DNA of 22,517 nt from an uncultured Oscillospiraceae bacterium (GCA_900764755.1 CAAFPE010000133.1:1-22517); one strand, 5' to 3'. Positions 1 to 7,372 are shown, counted from the stretch's first letter. Program-made: numbers and translations. The notes: generated by a model not told the origin, from the sequence alone.

Positions 1-57
1 AAGAAGGCGCGGGGGACGGGCAACCCGCGGCCCGGCCGTTGGGAGTTGGAGGGGACC

Positions 58-2163
58 ATGGAGTTTTCCCAGTGGAAGGAACGATATTCTCTCTCCCTGG
101 ATGGGCAGCAGGAGCAGGCGGTCCAGGCGGTGGACGGTCCGGTGCTGCTGCTGGCCGTCCCAGGCAGCGGCAAGACCACCGTCCTGGTGTCCCGGGTGGG
201 CTATCTGTGTCTGGCCAGGGGGATCCCGCCGGAGCAGATCCTGACCATGACCTATACCGTGGCCGCCGCCCGGGATATGCGTGCCCGCTTTGCCGCCCTT
301 TTTGGGGAGCAGGCTGCGGAGCGGCTGGAGTTCCGCACCATCAACGGCGTGTGCAGCCAGATCATCCGCACCTATGAGCGCAGGCTGGGGCGGACGGCCT
401 TCACCCTGTTGGAGGATGCGGGTCAGCGGGGGGCGCTCCTGGGGGAGCTGTACCGGACGCAGACGGGAGAGTTTGCAGCCGAGAGTACGGTGAAGGCCCT
501 GATGACCGCCGTCACCTACGCCAAAAACCAGATGCTGACCGGGGAGGAGCTGGCCCAGGTCCAGGTGGAGGGGGTGGAGTTCCCCCAAATTTTCCGGGAC
601 TATGAGCAGGCGCTTCGGCAGGGCCGGAGGATGGACTATGACGATCAGATGGTCTATGCCCTACGGATCCTCCGGCAGCATCCACAAATCCTGGAGGAAT
701 TTCAGGGGCGTTACCGGTATTTCTGTGTGGACGAGGCCCAGGACACCTCCAAGATCCAGCACCGGATCATCCGCCTGCTGGCGGAACAGAGCCGGAACCT
801 CTTTCTGGTGGGGGACGAGGATCAGAGCATCTACGGCTTCCGGGCCGCCGACCCCTCCGCCCTGATCCGCTTTCCGGAGGACTGGCCCGGGGCCCGGGTC
901 CTGCGCCTGGAGCAGAACTACCGCTCCACCCGGGAGATCGTGGCGGCGGCGGACCGGTTCATCCAGAAAAACACCAACCGCCTGCCCAAGCACATGAGGG
1001 CCGTCCGGGGGAGCGGGCCCGCGCCGGAGGAGATCTCCGTCTATGACCGGCAGCGTCAGTACCGCTGGCTGGCCAAGCTGGCCCAAAACTGTGACCGGGA
1101 GACCGCTGTGCTCTACCGGGACAACGACAGCGCCTTGCCTCTCATCGACCTGCTGGAGCGGGCCGGGACTCCATACCGCTGCCGCCAGGTGGAGAGCGCC
1201 TTTTTCACCAGCCGGGTGGTCCGGGACGTCACGGACGTGATCCGTTTTGCCCTGGACCCCTGGGACGGGGAGCGGTTCCTGCGGCTGTACTACAAGCTGG
1301 GGGCGGGGATCAGCCGGGTCCTGGCCCAGGAGGCTGCAGACCTGGCGGACCGGGAGGGGGAGACCATTCTGGCCTATATCGGCCGCCAGCCCGGGGCCTC
1401 TCCCTGGACCAGAAGGCAGTGTGCTGCCCTGAGCACCCATTTGTCCAACCTGCTCCAGGAGCGTGGGGACCGGGCGGTGTACCGCATCGTCCACTTCATG
1501 GGCTACGGGGCCTATCTGGAGGAGCACGGCATGGACGGGAGCCGGGCGGACATCCTGGAAGCCATCGGGGCGGACCAGCCCACGCCCCTGGCCCTGCTGG
1601 AGCGGCTGGAGGAGCTGGAGCAGGTGGTGCGGGCGGGGGCGCACGGCGGGGAGGAGGCCCCGTTCCTGCTGTCCACCATCCACTCCAGCAAGGGGCTGGA
1701 GTATGAGCGGGTCATCCTGATGGACGTGGCCGACGGCATCTTCCCCAAGACCGTTCCAGAGGGCCCGGAGCCGGAGCAGGCGGAGCGGGACGCCTATGAG
1801 GAGGAGCGCCGCCTGTTCTATGTGGGCATGACCCGCGCCAGGAATGAGCTTTCTGTCATGCGATTTCGGAAGGCGGGGCTGTTCTCCCAGTTCGCGGAGG
1901 AGCTTTTTCCCACGTCCCGGGAGCCGCGGCCCAAGCCGGCGAGGCGGGCCCTTACAACGGAGGAGGGCCCGGACCGGGACGCCCTCGCGGAAATGGGGGA
2001 GGCGCTTGTGCCCGGCGTGCGGGTGCGGCACCGGACCTTTGGACCGGGGGTGTTGTGCGCCCGGAACGGAGACATCGCCACGGTCTCCTTTGACAGCGGA
2101 GCGGACAAGCGCCTCTCCCTGTCAACCGCTCTGCGCACCGGACAGCTGAGGCGGGAGGAATAG
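58..2163 (+). CDS. UvrD/PcrA-family (SF1) ATP-dependent DNA helicase
   Basis: An SF1 3'-5' DNA helicase, expected to unwind DNA in repair or to remove proteins from DNA using ATP. All core motifs are visible: Walker A PGSGKTT (Lys39), Walker B DEAQD (225-229), motif III GDEDQSIYGFR (252-262), motif IV LEQNYRST, motif V STIHSSKGLEYERV and motif VI RLFYVGMTRARNEL. The last 50 residues (GVRVRHRTFGPGVL) resemble the small beta-barrel found at the C-terminus of PcrA. At 701 aa it is close to PcrA/UvrD length. The frame opens at a TTG (46), but the SD GGAGGGG (48-54) would then lie inside the gene, so ATG 58 is the better start. The gene stands alone, and its promoter lies outside the window. It could be PcrA itself or a second UvrD-like paralogue; sequence alone does not decide, so no symbol is given. 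Confidence 0.93.
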   Translation: MEFSQWKERYSLSLDGQQEQAVQAVDGPVLLLAVPGSGKTTVLVSRVGYLCLARGIPPEQILTMTYTVAAARDMRARFAALFGEQAAERLEFRTINGVCSQIIRTYERRLGRTAFTLLEDAGQRGALLGELYRTQTGEFAAESTVKALMTAVTYAKNQMLTGEELAQVQVEGVEFPQIFRDYEQALRQGRRMDYDDQMVYALRILRQHPQILEEFQGRYRYFCVDEAQDTSKIQHRIIRLLAEQSRNLFLVGDEDQSIYGFRAADPSALIRFPEDWPGARVLRLEQNYRSTREIVAAADRFIQKNTNRLPKHMRAVRGSGPAPEEISVYDRQRQYRWLAKLAQNCDRETAVLYRDNDSALPLIDLLERAGTPYRCRQVESAFFTSRVVRDVTDVIRFALDPWDGERFLRLYYKLGAGISRVLAQEAADLADREGETILAYIGRQPGASPWTRRQCAALSTHLSNLLQERGDRAVYRIVHFMGYGAYLEEHGMDGSRADILEAIGADQPTPLALLERLEELEQVVRAGAHGGEEAPFLLSTIHSSKGLEYERVILMDVADGIFPKTVPEGPEPEQAERDAYEEERRLFYVGMTRARNELSVMRFRKAGLFSQFAEELFPTSREPRPKPARRALTTEEGPDRDALAEMGEALVPGVRVRHRTFGPGVLCARNGDIATVSFDSGADKRLSLSTALRTGQLRREE

Positions 2164-2189
2164 CAGAAGGGGAGCGGAGCCGTCCTGTA

Positions 2190-2242
2190 CCGGGCGGCCC
2201 ACTCCCATTGGCGTCCAGGGAGGGACCGCCCGGGGAGTGGGC
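2190..2242. other. Crossed inverted repeats between the helicase gene and cotJ
   Basis: Two inverted repeats interleave here. CCGGGCGG (2190-2197) pairs with CCGCCCGG (2226-2233), and GCCCACTCCC (2197-2206) pairs with GGGAGTGGGC (2233-2242). The A-B-A'-B' order means the stems are either alternative folds or a pseudoknot. No U-tract follows, so this is not a standard terminator, although it is the only strong structure after the helicase gene. It overlaps the presumed cotJ promoter. Confidence 0.4.
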
Positions 2243-2252
2243 GCATAGGATG
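2225..2252 (+). promoter_or_regulatory. Putative SigK-like promoter of the cotJ operon
   Basis: ACC (2225-2227), a 16-bp spacer, then CATAGGATG (2244-2252) resembles the mother-cell sigma-K pattern (mACm, about 16 bp, CATAnnnTA) with the last base off. It lies 55 bp before the cotJ start. The same octamer precedes the two other sporulation-type units here. The assignment to SigK rather than SigE is inferred. Confidence 0.45.
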
Positions 2253-2306
2253 ACATGGATGGCCCCTCTCTGGGCCGTCCTATTCCAACCAAGGAGGAAT
2301 CCTGCT

Positions 2307-2771
2307 TTGAACACCGAAACCGGCAGTTCCTGCCCGATCACCAGCTGCCCGGACAACTACGGCTCGATGCCGTCCTGTGCGGGTCTTGCTGTCCCATACG
2401 TCCCCTTTCAGCAGAACGGGGCCAAGAAGTATTCCCAGAGCGAGGCCCTGAGCAACGGCACCCTGTTTCCCGGACTGAACCTCCCTTTCCACCTCAAGAC
2501 CGAGGGGAGCACCCTGCCCAGCAATCCGCTGGTAGAGCTCCAGGCCCTGGAATTTGTGGTGCTGGAACTGGGCACCTATCTGGACACCCATCCTGACGAC
2601 ATGGAGGCGTTTGACCTGTTTAAGCAGTACGCCGCTATGGAGAAAGCCGCCAAAGAGACCTATGAGGCAAAATTCGGCCCGCTGATGAAGAGCAGCGCCG
2701 CCTCCGGGGCGTCCTACCGCTGGCTCCAGGATCCGTGGCCCTGGAATTATCAGCAGAATGAGGTGAAGTGA
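2307..2771 (+). CDS. Spore coat protein, CotJA-CotJB fusion
   Basis: A 154-aa protein joining two normally separate spore-coat polypeptides. Residues about 25-65 carry the CotJA signature (VPYVPFQ, then EALSNGTLFPGLNLPF). Residues about 72-150 carry the CotJB signature (LQALEFVVLELGTYLDTHP, then KFGPLM, W and PWPWNY). The start is TTG 2307, set by AAGGAGG (2291-2297) with 9-nt spacing. The frame is open further upstream, but that part has no SD and is not protein-like. No SD or good start codon is seen at the CotJA/CotJB junction, so one polypeptide is expected. The N-terminus has three cysteines. CotJC follows after 3 nt. In Bacillus subtilis the three CotJ proteins come from one operon and enter the inner coat. 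Confidence 0.85.
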   Translation: MNTETGSSCPITSCPDNYGSMPSCAGLAVPYVPFQQNGAKKYSQSEALSNGTLFPGLNLPFHLKTEGSTLPSNPLVELQALEFVVLELGTYLDTHPDDMEAFDLFKQYAAMEKAAKETYEAKFGPLMKSSAASGASYRWLQDPWPWNYQQNEVK

Positions 2772-2774
2772 GAG

Positions 2775-3401
2775 ATGTTTATTTATGAAAAGAAGCTCCA
2801 GTTCCCGGTGAAGATCTCCACACCCAACCCCAAGCTGGCCGCTGTGATCATCAGCCAGTACGGCGGCCCGGACGGCGAGCTGGGAGCCTCCATGCGATAT
2901 TTGTCCCAGCGGTACTCCATGCCCTACGCCGAGGCCAAGGGTCTGCTCACCGACATCGGGACCGAGGAGCTGGGCCACATGGAGATGGTGGCCGCCATCG
3001 TCCATCAGCTCACCCGGAACCTCACGGACGAGGAGGTGCAGAAGTGCCCCGCCTTCGCCCCCTATTTTGTGGACCACACCACCGGCGTCTATCCCACCGC
3101 CGCCTCCGGCTTCCCCTGGACCGCAGGCTCCATCCAGTCCACCGGCGACGTCATTGCCGACCTGACGGAGGACCTGGCCGCAGAGCAGAAGGCGCGGCTC
3201 ACCTATGACAACATTCTGCGCCTGAGCGACGACCCGGACGTCAACAACGTCATCCGATTCCTGCGGGAGCGGGAGATCGTACACTTCCAGCGCTTCGGCG
3301 AGTGCCTGCGGATGTGCAAGGAGAAGATGAACGCAAAAAACGTCTATCTCACCAACCCCGCCTTCGACAAAATCCAGCCCAGAGACCAGGGCCGGGGCTG
3401 A
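2775..3401 (+). CDS. cotJC: Spore coat protein CotJC (manganese catalase family)
   Basis: A 208-aa member of the manganese-catalase family that is packed in the spore coat, where it may break down peroxide. The start MFIYEKKLQFPVK is typical of CotJC. Likely dimanganese ligands lie in the ferritin-like helices: Glu35 (GGPDGELGASMRYLSQRY), Glu65 and His68 (GTEELGHMEM), then a Glu in LTEDLAAEQKAR and the E/H of REREIVHFQRF. It starts 3 nt after the CotJA-CotJB stop, with AGGTGA (2761-2766) as SD, so the two are translated from one message. Assignment to CotJC rather than a vegetative Mn-catalase rests on the short length and the cotJ context. Confidence 0.92.
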   Translation: MFIYEKKLQFPVKISTPNPKLAAVIISQYGGPDGELGASMRYLSQRYSMPYAEAKGLLTDIGTEELGHMEMVAAIVHQLTRNLTDEEVQKCPAFAPYFVDHTTGVYPTAASGFPWTAGSIQSTGDVIADLTEDLAAEQKARLTYDNILRLSDDPDVNNVIRFLREREIVHFQRFGECLRMCKEKMNAKNVYLTNPAFDKIQPRDQGRG

Positions 3402-3437
3402 CCGGACCCGGTCCCGTACGGAGCCTTTCTGATCAGG

Positions 3438-3465
3438 AGCGGACCGCCATATTCGGCGGTCCGCT
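3438..3465 (+). terminator. Hairpin terminator-like structure after cotJC
   Basis: A perfect 11-bp stem, AGCGGACCGCC (3438-3448) and GGCGGTCCGCT (3455-3465), with loop ATATTC. It is followed by TCGTCCATTTC, a weak T-rich stretch, so termination may be partial. It sits 36 nt after the cotJC stop. Confidence 0.6.
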
Positions 3466-3481
3466 TCGTCCATTTCAGCCG

Positions 3482-3510
3482 CATAATTCCCGCCGCCGCC
3501 GCCATAGGAT
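3482..3510 (+). promoter_or_regulatory. Putative SigE-like promoter of the CwlD-like amidase gene
   Basis: CATAATT (3482-3488), 14 bp, then CATAGGAT (3503-3510), 21 bp before the start codon. This resembles the sigma-E arrangement (an ATA-containing -35, 14-15 bp, CATAnnnT). SigE drives cwlD in B. subtilis, which fits, but this is pattern matching only. Confidence 0.4.
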
Positions 3511-3531
3511 GGGGAGAGAGGAGGGATCCCA

Positions 3532-4245
3532 ATGAAGAGATGGCGTCTCGGGGTATCTGCACTGGCTGTTCTGGCCGCGGCAGGTGTCTGCGCACTGCTC
3601 CTGCCGGCTCTGCGGCAGACTGCCCGGCCGGCCGCATCCCTGTCGTCCCACCCAATCCGCTGGGTGTTGGACGCGGGCCACGGAGGGGAGGATGGGGGAG
3701 CGGTGTCGGTCACCGGTACGGCGGAGAGCGGCATCAACCTGGACATCGTCCGGCGGATGGACGCAGTTTTGGGACTTTGGGGACAGCCAGCCTGCCTGCT
3801 CCGGGAGGAGGATGTGTCCCTTCACGACCCGGAGGCCGGGACCCTGCGGGAAAAGAAGGTGTCCGACCTGCACAACCGGGCGGCGGCGGTGGGGGCCCTG
3901 GAGGGAGCCACCTTAGTGAGCATCCATCAGAACTCCTATCCCCAGTCCCGGTATCACGGAACACAGGTGTTTTTCGCCCCCACAGAGGGCTCCCGGCAGC
4001 TGGCTGAGGCCATCCAGCAGGGGGTGCAGGGGACCTTGCAGCCGGAAAACCATCGGGCGGCCAAGCAGATCGCGGGGAATGTCTATCTGATGAATCATGT
4101 GGACAACCGGGCGGTGCTGGTGGAGTGCGGCTTTCTCTCCAATCCGGAGGAGGAGCGGGCACTGCGGGATCCGGACTATCAGACCCGGATGGCGGCGGTG
4201 CTGGCCTGGGTATGTCTGATGGACACAGGCGCGGTTCCTTCTTGA
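3532..4245 (+). CDS. N-acetylmuramoyl-L-alanine amidase, CwlD-like
   Basis: A 237-aa zinc amidase (Amidase_3 type) that cuts the MurNAc-L-Ala bond of peptidoglycan. An N-terminal membrane segment (residues 6-25) exports or anchors it. The catalytic set is complete: His50 (DAGHGG), Glu65 (AESGINLDI), His132 (SIHQNS) and Glu198 (VECGFLSN). The size and the single-domain layout behind a membrane anchor fit CwlD, which helps make muramic-delta-lactam in the spore cortex. The SD GGAGGG (3520-3525) precedes ATG 3532. It lies after the cotJ operon with its own sporulation-type promoter motif. A vegetative amidase of the same fold cannot be excluded. Confidence 0.82.
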   Translation: MKRWRLGVSALAVLAAAGVCALLLPALRQTARPAASLSSHPIRWVLDAGHGGEDGGAVSVTGTAESGINLDIVRRMDAVLGLWGQPACLLREEDVSLHDPEAGTLREKKVSDLHNRAAAVGALEGATLVSIHQNSYPQSRYHGTQVFFAPTEGSRQLAEAIQQGVQGTLQPENHRAAKQIAGNVYLMNHVDNRAVLVECGFLSNPEEERALRDPDYQTRMAAVLAWVCLMDTGAVPS

Positions 4246-4270
4246 CATCGCCGCCGGGAGCCGATAGTAT
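4242..4270 (+). promoter_or_regulatory. SigA-type promoter of radA
   Basis: TTGACA (4242-4247), a 17-bp spacer and TAGTAT (4265-4270). The -35 is a perfect consensus and its TGA is the stop codon of the preceding amidase gene (4243-4245). Transcription would start near 4277, giving a leader of about 90 nt. Confidence 0.7.
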
Positions 4271-4286
4271 AAAGGAGCAGAAGCGC

Positions 4287-4318
4287 GCTCCCCAGCCGCC
4301 GTCCGGGGGCTGGGGAGC
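4287..4318 (+). promoter_or_regulatory. Perfect hairpin in the radA leader
   Basis: GCTCCCCAGCC (4287-4297) pairs perfectly with GGCTGGGGAGC (4308-4318) around a 10-nt loop. It lies between the promoter and the radA start and lacks a U-tract. It may be a barrier to read-through from the amidase gene or a leader element. Confidence 0.5.
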
Positions 4319-4367
4319 TTCGGCATATTGTGCGGCCTGGCAGCTTGGGCCGGGAGAGGATCAGGAT

Positions 4368-5738
4368 ATGAAAACAAAAACGCTTTTTTACTGCACCGAA
4401 TGCGGCAACGAGACCCCAAAGTGGCAGGGAAAATGCCCGGCCTGCGGCGCCTGGAACACCATTGTGGAGCGTCCAGCGGAGAAGGCCACCAGAAAGAGTC
4501 CAACCGCCAGCCGGGGCAGCGCTTTGGGGGTGGCGGTCAACCGGCCCAGGACTATGGCGGAGGTGGAGACCACCGATGAACTGCGCTTCCCAACCGGTAT
4601 GGGGGAGCTGGACCGGGTGCTGGGCGGCGGAGCGGTTCGGGGCTCGCTGGTGCTGGTGGGCGGCGCGCCTGGGATCGGAAAATCCACCCTGATGCTCCAG
4701 ATCTGCGACCAGCTGTGCCGGTCTGCCACTGTGCTGTATGTCTCCGGCGAGGAGTCAGAGCGCCAGATCAAGCTGCGGGCGGAGCGGCTGCGGGTGAGGG
4801 GAGAGGGGCTCCATCTCCTCTCAGAGACCAATTTGGAGAACATGATCGACGCGGTCCACACCGTCCAGCCCGGGGTGCTGGTGGTGGACTCCATCCAGAC
4901 CCTGTACCACGGGGACGTGACCGCCGCTCCGGGCAGCATCAGCCAGGTCAAGGAGTGTACTATGGCACTGATGCAGCTGGCAAAAGGGGAGGGGATCACC
5001 GTCTTTGTCATCGGCCATGTGAATAAGGAGGGCTCCATTGCCGGACCCAAGGTGCTGGAGCACATGGTGGACTGCGTGCTCTACTTTGAAGGAGAGCGCC
5101 ACATGGCCTATCGGATCCTCCGGGCGGCAAAAAACCGCTTCGGCGCCACCAACGAGATCGGGGTGTTCGAGATGGAGGATGGGGGACTGGCGGAGGTACC
5201 CAATCCCTCTGAAAGCCTGCTGGCCGGCCGGCCGGAGGACGCCCCCGGGACCTGCGTCACCTGTGTGATGGAGGGCGTGCGCCCTGTTCTGGCGGAGATC
5301 CAGGCCCTGGTGGTGCCCAGCAGCTTTGGCAATCCCCGCCGGGTCAGCAACGGCGTGGAGTACAACCGGGCCATGCTCCTGCTGGCCGTGCTGGAAAAAC
5401 GGGGCGGGCTGCTGCTGGGGAGTTGTGACGCCTATCTCAACGTCATTGGCGGCCTGTCTTTGGACGAGCCCGCCGCCGACCTGGCCGCCATGCTGGCCTT
5501 GGCCTCCAGCTTCCGGGACAAGCCTGTGCCAAGCGACCTGGCCGCCATCGGCGAGGTGGGTCTGACCGGCGAGCTGCGCGCGGTGAGCAATCTGGGGCAG
5601 CGCCTGTCCGAGGTGCGCCGGCTGGGCTTTACCAAGTGCCTGATCCCCAAGCGGATCCAGGGGAAGCTGGCCGCTCCGGAGGGGCTGGAACTGATCCGGG
5701 TGGCCAACATCCGGGAGGCGCTGGCCGCGCTGCTGTAA
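4368..5738 (+). CDS. radA: DNA repair protein RadA/Sms
   Basis: A 456-aa branch-migration ATPase that processes recombination intermediates together with RecA. Domains in order: N-terminal zinc ribbon (Cys9, Cys12, Cys23, Cys26 in CTECG and CPACG), RecA-like ATPase with Walker A GGAPGIGKST (Lys105) and Walker B VLVVDSIQTL, the RadA-specific KNRFG motif (Lys255), then a Lon-protease-like C-terminal domain ending in IREALAAL. The start is ATG 4368, where the zinc ribbon begins, with GAGAGGATC just upstream as a modest SD. The frame is open further upstream, but that stretch overlaps the amidase gene and its terminus, so it is not coding for RadA. It has its own promoter (4242-4270). Length is normal for the family. 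Confidence 0.96.
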   Translation: MKTKTLFYCTECGNETPKWQGKCPACGAWNTIVERPAEKATRKSPTASRGSALGVAVNRPRTMAEVETTDELRFPTGMGELDRVLGGGAVRGSLVLVGGAPGIGKSTLMLQICDQLCRSATVLYVSGEESERQIKLRAERLRVRGEGLHLLSETNLENMIDAVHTVQPGVLVVDSIQTLYHGDVTAAPGSISQVKECTMALMQLAKGEGITVFVIGHVNKEGSIAGPKVLEHMVDCVLYFEGERHMAYRILRAAKNRFGATNEIGVFEMEDGGLAEVPNPSESLLAGRPEDAPGTCVTCVMEGVRPVLAEIQALVVPSSFGNPRRVSNGVEYNRAMLLLAVLEKRGGLLLGSCDAYLNVIGGLSLDEPAADLAAMLALASSFRDKPVPSDLAAIGEVGLTGELRAVSNLGQRLSEVRRLGFTKCLIPKRIQGKLAAPEGLELIRVANIREALAALL

Positions 5739-5742
5739 GGGC

Positions 5743-5922
5743 TCACGGCTCCTGCGAGGCGTTTTCCGTCCATCCCGGTCCGGGACCTCGGGCCGGGGCG
5801 GACCGGGGGACGAAGTTGACACAGCCCAGGCGTCCGGGCTGACCCTGGGAGGCCGCCCGGACCAGGGTACAGCGGCCGTCCAGCTGATAGACGCAGGGAT
5901 CGGTGCATTGGATCAAACTCAT
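5743..5922 (-). CDS. Small four-cysteine protein, unknown function
   Basis: A 59-aa protein on the minus strand, convergent with radA and ending 5 nt past its stop. ATG (5920-5922) is preceded by GGAGG (5932-5936) at 9-nt spacing, a strong ribosome binding site that supports it as a real gene. It begins MSLIQCTDPCVYQLDGRC, with cysteines at 6, 10, 18 and 34 (C-x3-C-x7-C-x15-C), followed by a VNFVPR stretch. The layout suggests a small zinc- or iron-binding knuckle. It resembles, from memory, short Cys-rich clostridial proteins sometimes given unreliable enzyme names in databases; I do not assign a function. The tail after residue 40 is Pro/Gly/Arg-rich and probably disordered. Confidence 0.72.
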   Translation of the reverse strand: MSLIQCTDPCVYQLDGRCTLVRAASQGQPGRLGCVNFVPRSAPARGPGPGWTENASQEP

Positions 5923-6028
5923 AGGGTGGGACCTCCGGCACTGATTTTTGCTCAGTATCTGCCGCCGGAGCGGAGATTATGCAACAGGCCTGTGGGCCTG
6001 CGCTCCGGACGCTGGGACTGAATTAAAG

Positions 6029-6058
6029 TTGACAGGCCAGGATGGGGCGTGGTATGCT
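6029..6058 (+). promoter_or_regulatory. SigA-type promoter, extended -10
   Basis: TTGACA (6029-6034), an 18-bp spacer and TATGCT (6053-6058), with TGG immediately before the -10 (extended -10). It would produce a leader of about 235 nt before ATG 6302 that contains the palindrome. An AAGGAGGAG stretch near 6086-6095 has no start codon at a useful distance. Confidence 0.55.
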
Positions 6059-6189
6059 TTGGACGTCACAGAATATCACAGACAGAAGGAGGAGAGGGGG
6101 CCGCGCCTGCTGGAGGTCGGGAAATACCAGCTCTGGCAAGACGGCACCTGGGGAGAGGCCGCCAAGGGCGGCTATGAATTTTCATTGAT

Positions 6190-6219
6190 AGGTCAACAAA
6201 ATAAAAATTTTGTTGACCT
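6190..6219. repeat. Perfect 13-bp-arm palindrome, AT-rich
   Basis: AGGTCAACAAAAT (6190-6202) and ATTTTGTTGACCT (6207-6219) are exact reverse complements around AAAA. The base composition contrasts with the G+C-rich surroundings. No U-tract follows (GAGAGGAGG does), so it is not a simple terminator. It looks like an operator or a protein-binding dyad, 83 bp before the recombinase start. Confidence 0.75.
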
Positions 6220-6301
6220 GAGAGGAGGCAAATCTGCCGTCCTCCCCGAAAATCTGCTGTTTTGCCCCAAACGCCGCCCATCTAGCGCCCTGCCAATCAA
6301 T

Positions 6302-7333
6302 ATGGATTACCGTACCGATGCACCACCAATTTTGCGGGATTTTCTTGTGTACCATGAGACCATCCAGGGTCACTCCCGCCGCACGGTGGACGAATATTTT
6401 TTGGACTTGAGAAATTTTTTCCGCTTTCTCAAGCTGGACAAGGGCCGCGTGGCCCGCAATACGCCGCTGGACCAGATCTCCATTGACGACATGGATCTGG
6501 ATCTGGTCCGCACCGTCACCCTCAGCGACGTCTATTCCTATATGAACTACCTGTCCCGGGACCGGGCCGTCCATCCCAACAGCCTGGACGCCCATTACGG
6601 CCTGTCCGCGCCCGCCCGGGCCCGCAAGGTGGCCGCCATCCGCTCCTTTTATAAGTACCTCACCAACAAGGCCAAGCTGATCACCGAAAATCCCATGCAG
6701 GATCTGGACTCCCCCCATCTGAAAAAGTCACTGCCGCGCTACCTGAATCTGGAAGAAAGTGAGGGACTTCTGGACTCGGTGGACGGAGTCAACCAGGCCA
6801 GGGATTACTGCATCCTGACTCTGTTTCTCAACTGCGGTCTGCGGATCTCGGAGCTCATCGGGCTGAATGTGACGGATGTTCGGGGAAATCAGCTCCGGGT
6901 GCTGGGCAAGGGCAACAAGGAGCGGATGCTCTATCTCAATGACGCCTGTCTCAGCGCCCTGTCAGACTGGATGACAGAGCGGGATATGCTCACCCTGGTG
7001 GATCAGAACGCTCTGTTTGTCACGCTTCAGAACCGCCGCAGGATCTCCCGGGCGGCCGTCCATAAGCTGGTGAAAAAGCATCTGGCTGCCGCAGGACTGG
7101 ACAGCACACAGTACTCCTCCCACAAGCTGCGCCATACTGCGGCCACCCTGATGCTCCAGAACGGCGTAGATGTGCGCACCCTCCAGGAGGTGCTGGGCCA
7201 CGATCATCTGAATACGACCCAGATCTATACCCATGTGGACAATGAGGATCTGCGTACCGCAGCCCGTGCCAATCCCCTGGGCAGGGTCAAAAAGCGGGGC
7301 AGACCGTTGGAGGGGCAGGATGGGACAGAGTGA
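6302..7333 (+). CDS. Tyrosine recombinase, XerC/XerD type
   Basis: A 343-aa site-specific recombinase. Residues about 8-120 are the SAM-like core-binding domain (RDFLVYHETIQGHSRRTVDEY). The catalytic domain holds the full set: Arg181 (NCGLRISEL), Lys203 (LGKGNKER), His274 and Arg277 (HKLRHTAA), His300 (LGHDH) and Tyr309 (TQIYTHV). The length and layout suit a housekeeping chromosome-dimer resolvase better than a phage integrase, and no att-like repeats or cargo genes are seen nearby. ATG 6302 is chosen because the family similarity begins at MDYRTDAPPILRDFL, but there is no SD before it (GCCCTGCCAATCAAT). Initiation is therefore odd, and an N-terminally extended protein from TTG 6029 or 5948 is possible. 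A clear terminator follows. Confidence 0.9.
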   Translation: MDYRTDAPPILRDFLVYHETIQGHSRRTVDEYFLDLRNFFRFLKLDKGRVARNTPLDQISIDDMDLDLVRTVTLSDVYSYMNYLSRDRAVHPNSLDAHYGLSAPARARKVAAIRSFYKYLTNKAKLITENPMQDLDSPHLKKSLPRYLNLEESEGLLDSVDGVNQARDYCILTLFLNCGLRISELIGLNVTDVRGNQLRVLGKGNKERMLYLNDACLSALSDWMTERDMLTLVDQNALFVTLQNRRRISRAAVHKLVKKHLAAAGLDSTQYSSHKLRHTAATLMLQNGVDVRTLQEVLGHDHLNTTQIYTHVDNEDLRTAARANPLGRVKKRGRPLEGQDGTE

Positions 7334-7372
7334 CCCGCCTCTCCCCTTCCCTGTCCTGGATAGAATCGTCAG

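Larger units (their letters stand above)
5923..6301 (+). other. Leader region before the recombinase gene, with promoter, palindrome and possible gene remnant
   Basis: There is no confident gene in this stretch. It holds the SD of the small minus-strand gene, a promoter (6029-6058) and a perfect palindrome (6190-6219). The frame of the recombinase stays open back to TTG 5948. Between about 6029 and 6186 it encodes a protein-like stretch rich in W, Y and G (DGAWYALDVTEYH, then VGKYQLWQDGTWGE) with G/C-ending codons, then a poor sequence up to ATG 6302. This could be a small gene that lost its stop codon, or an unusual N-terminal extension of the recombinase. Confidence 0.4.

Noticed and set aside
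661..2031. Open frame of about 456 codons on the minus strand
   Set aside because: It lies opposite the helicase gene and has no SD or family resemblance; composition artefact.
4125..4367. N-terminal extension of RadA
   Set aside because: The in-frame stretch overlaps the amidase gene, the radA promoter and a hairpin. The zinc ribbon that begins RadA starts at ATG 4368.
6302..7333. Recombinase as a phage or island integrase
   Set aside because: No att-like repeats, tRNA target, excisionase or cargo genes are nearby, and the length fits a housekeeping Xer protein.
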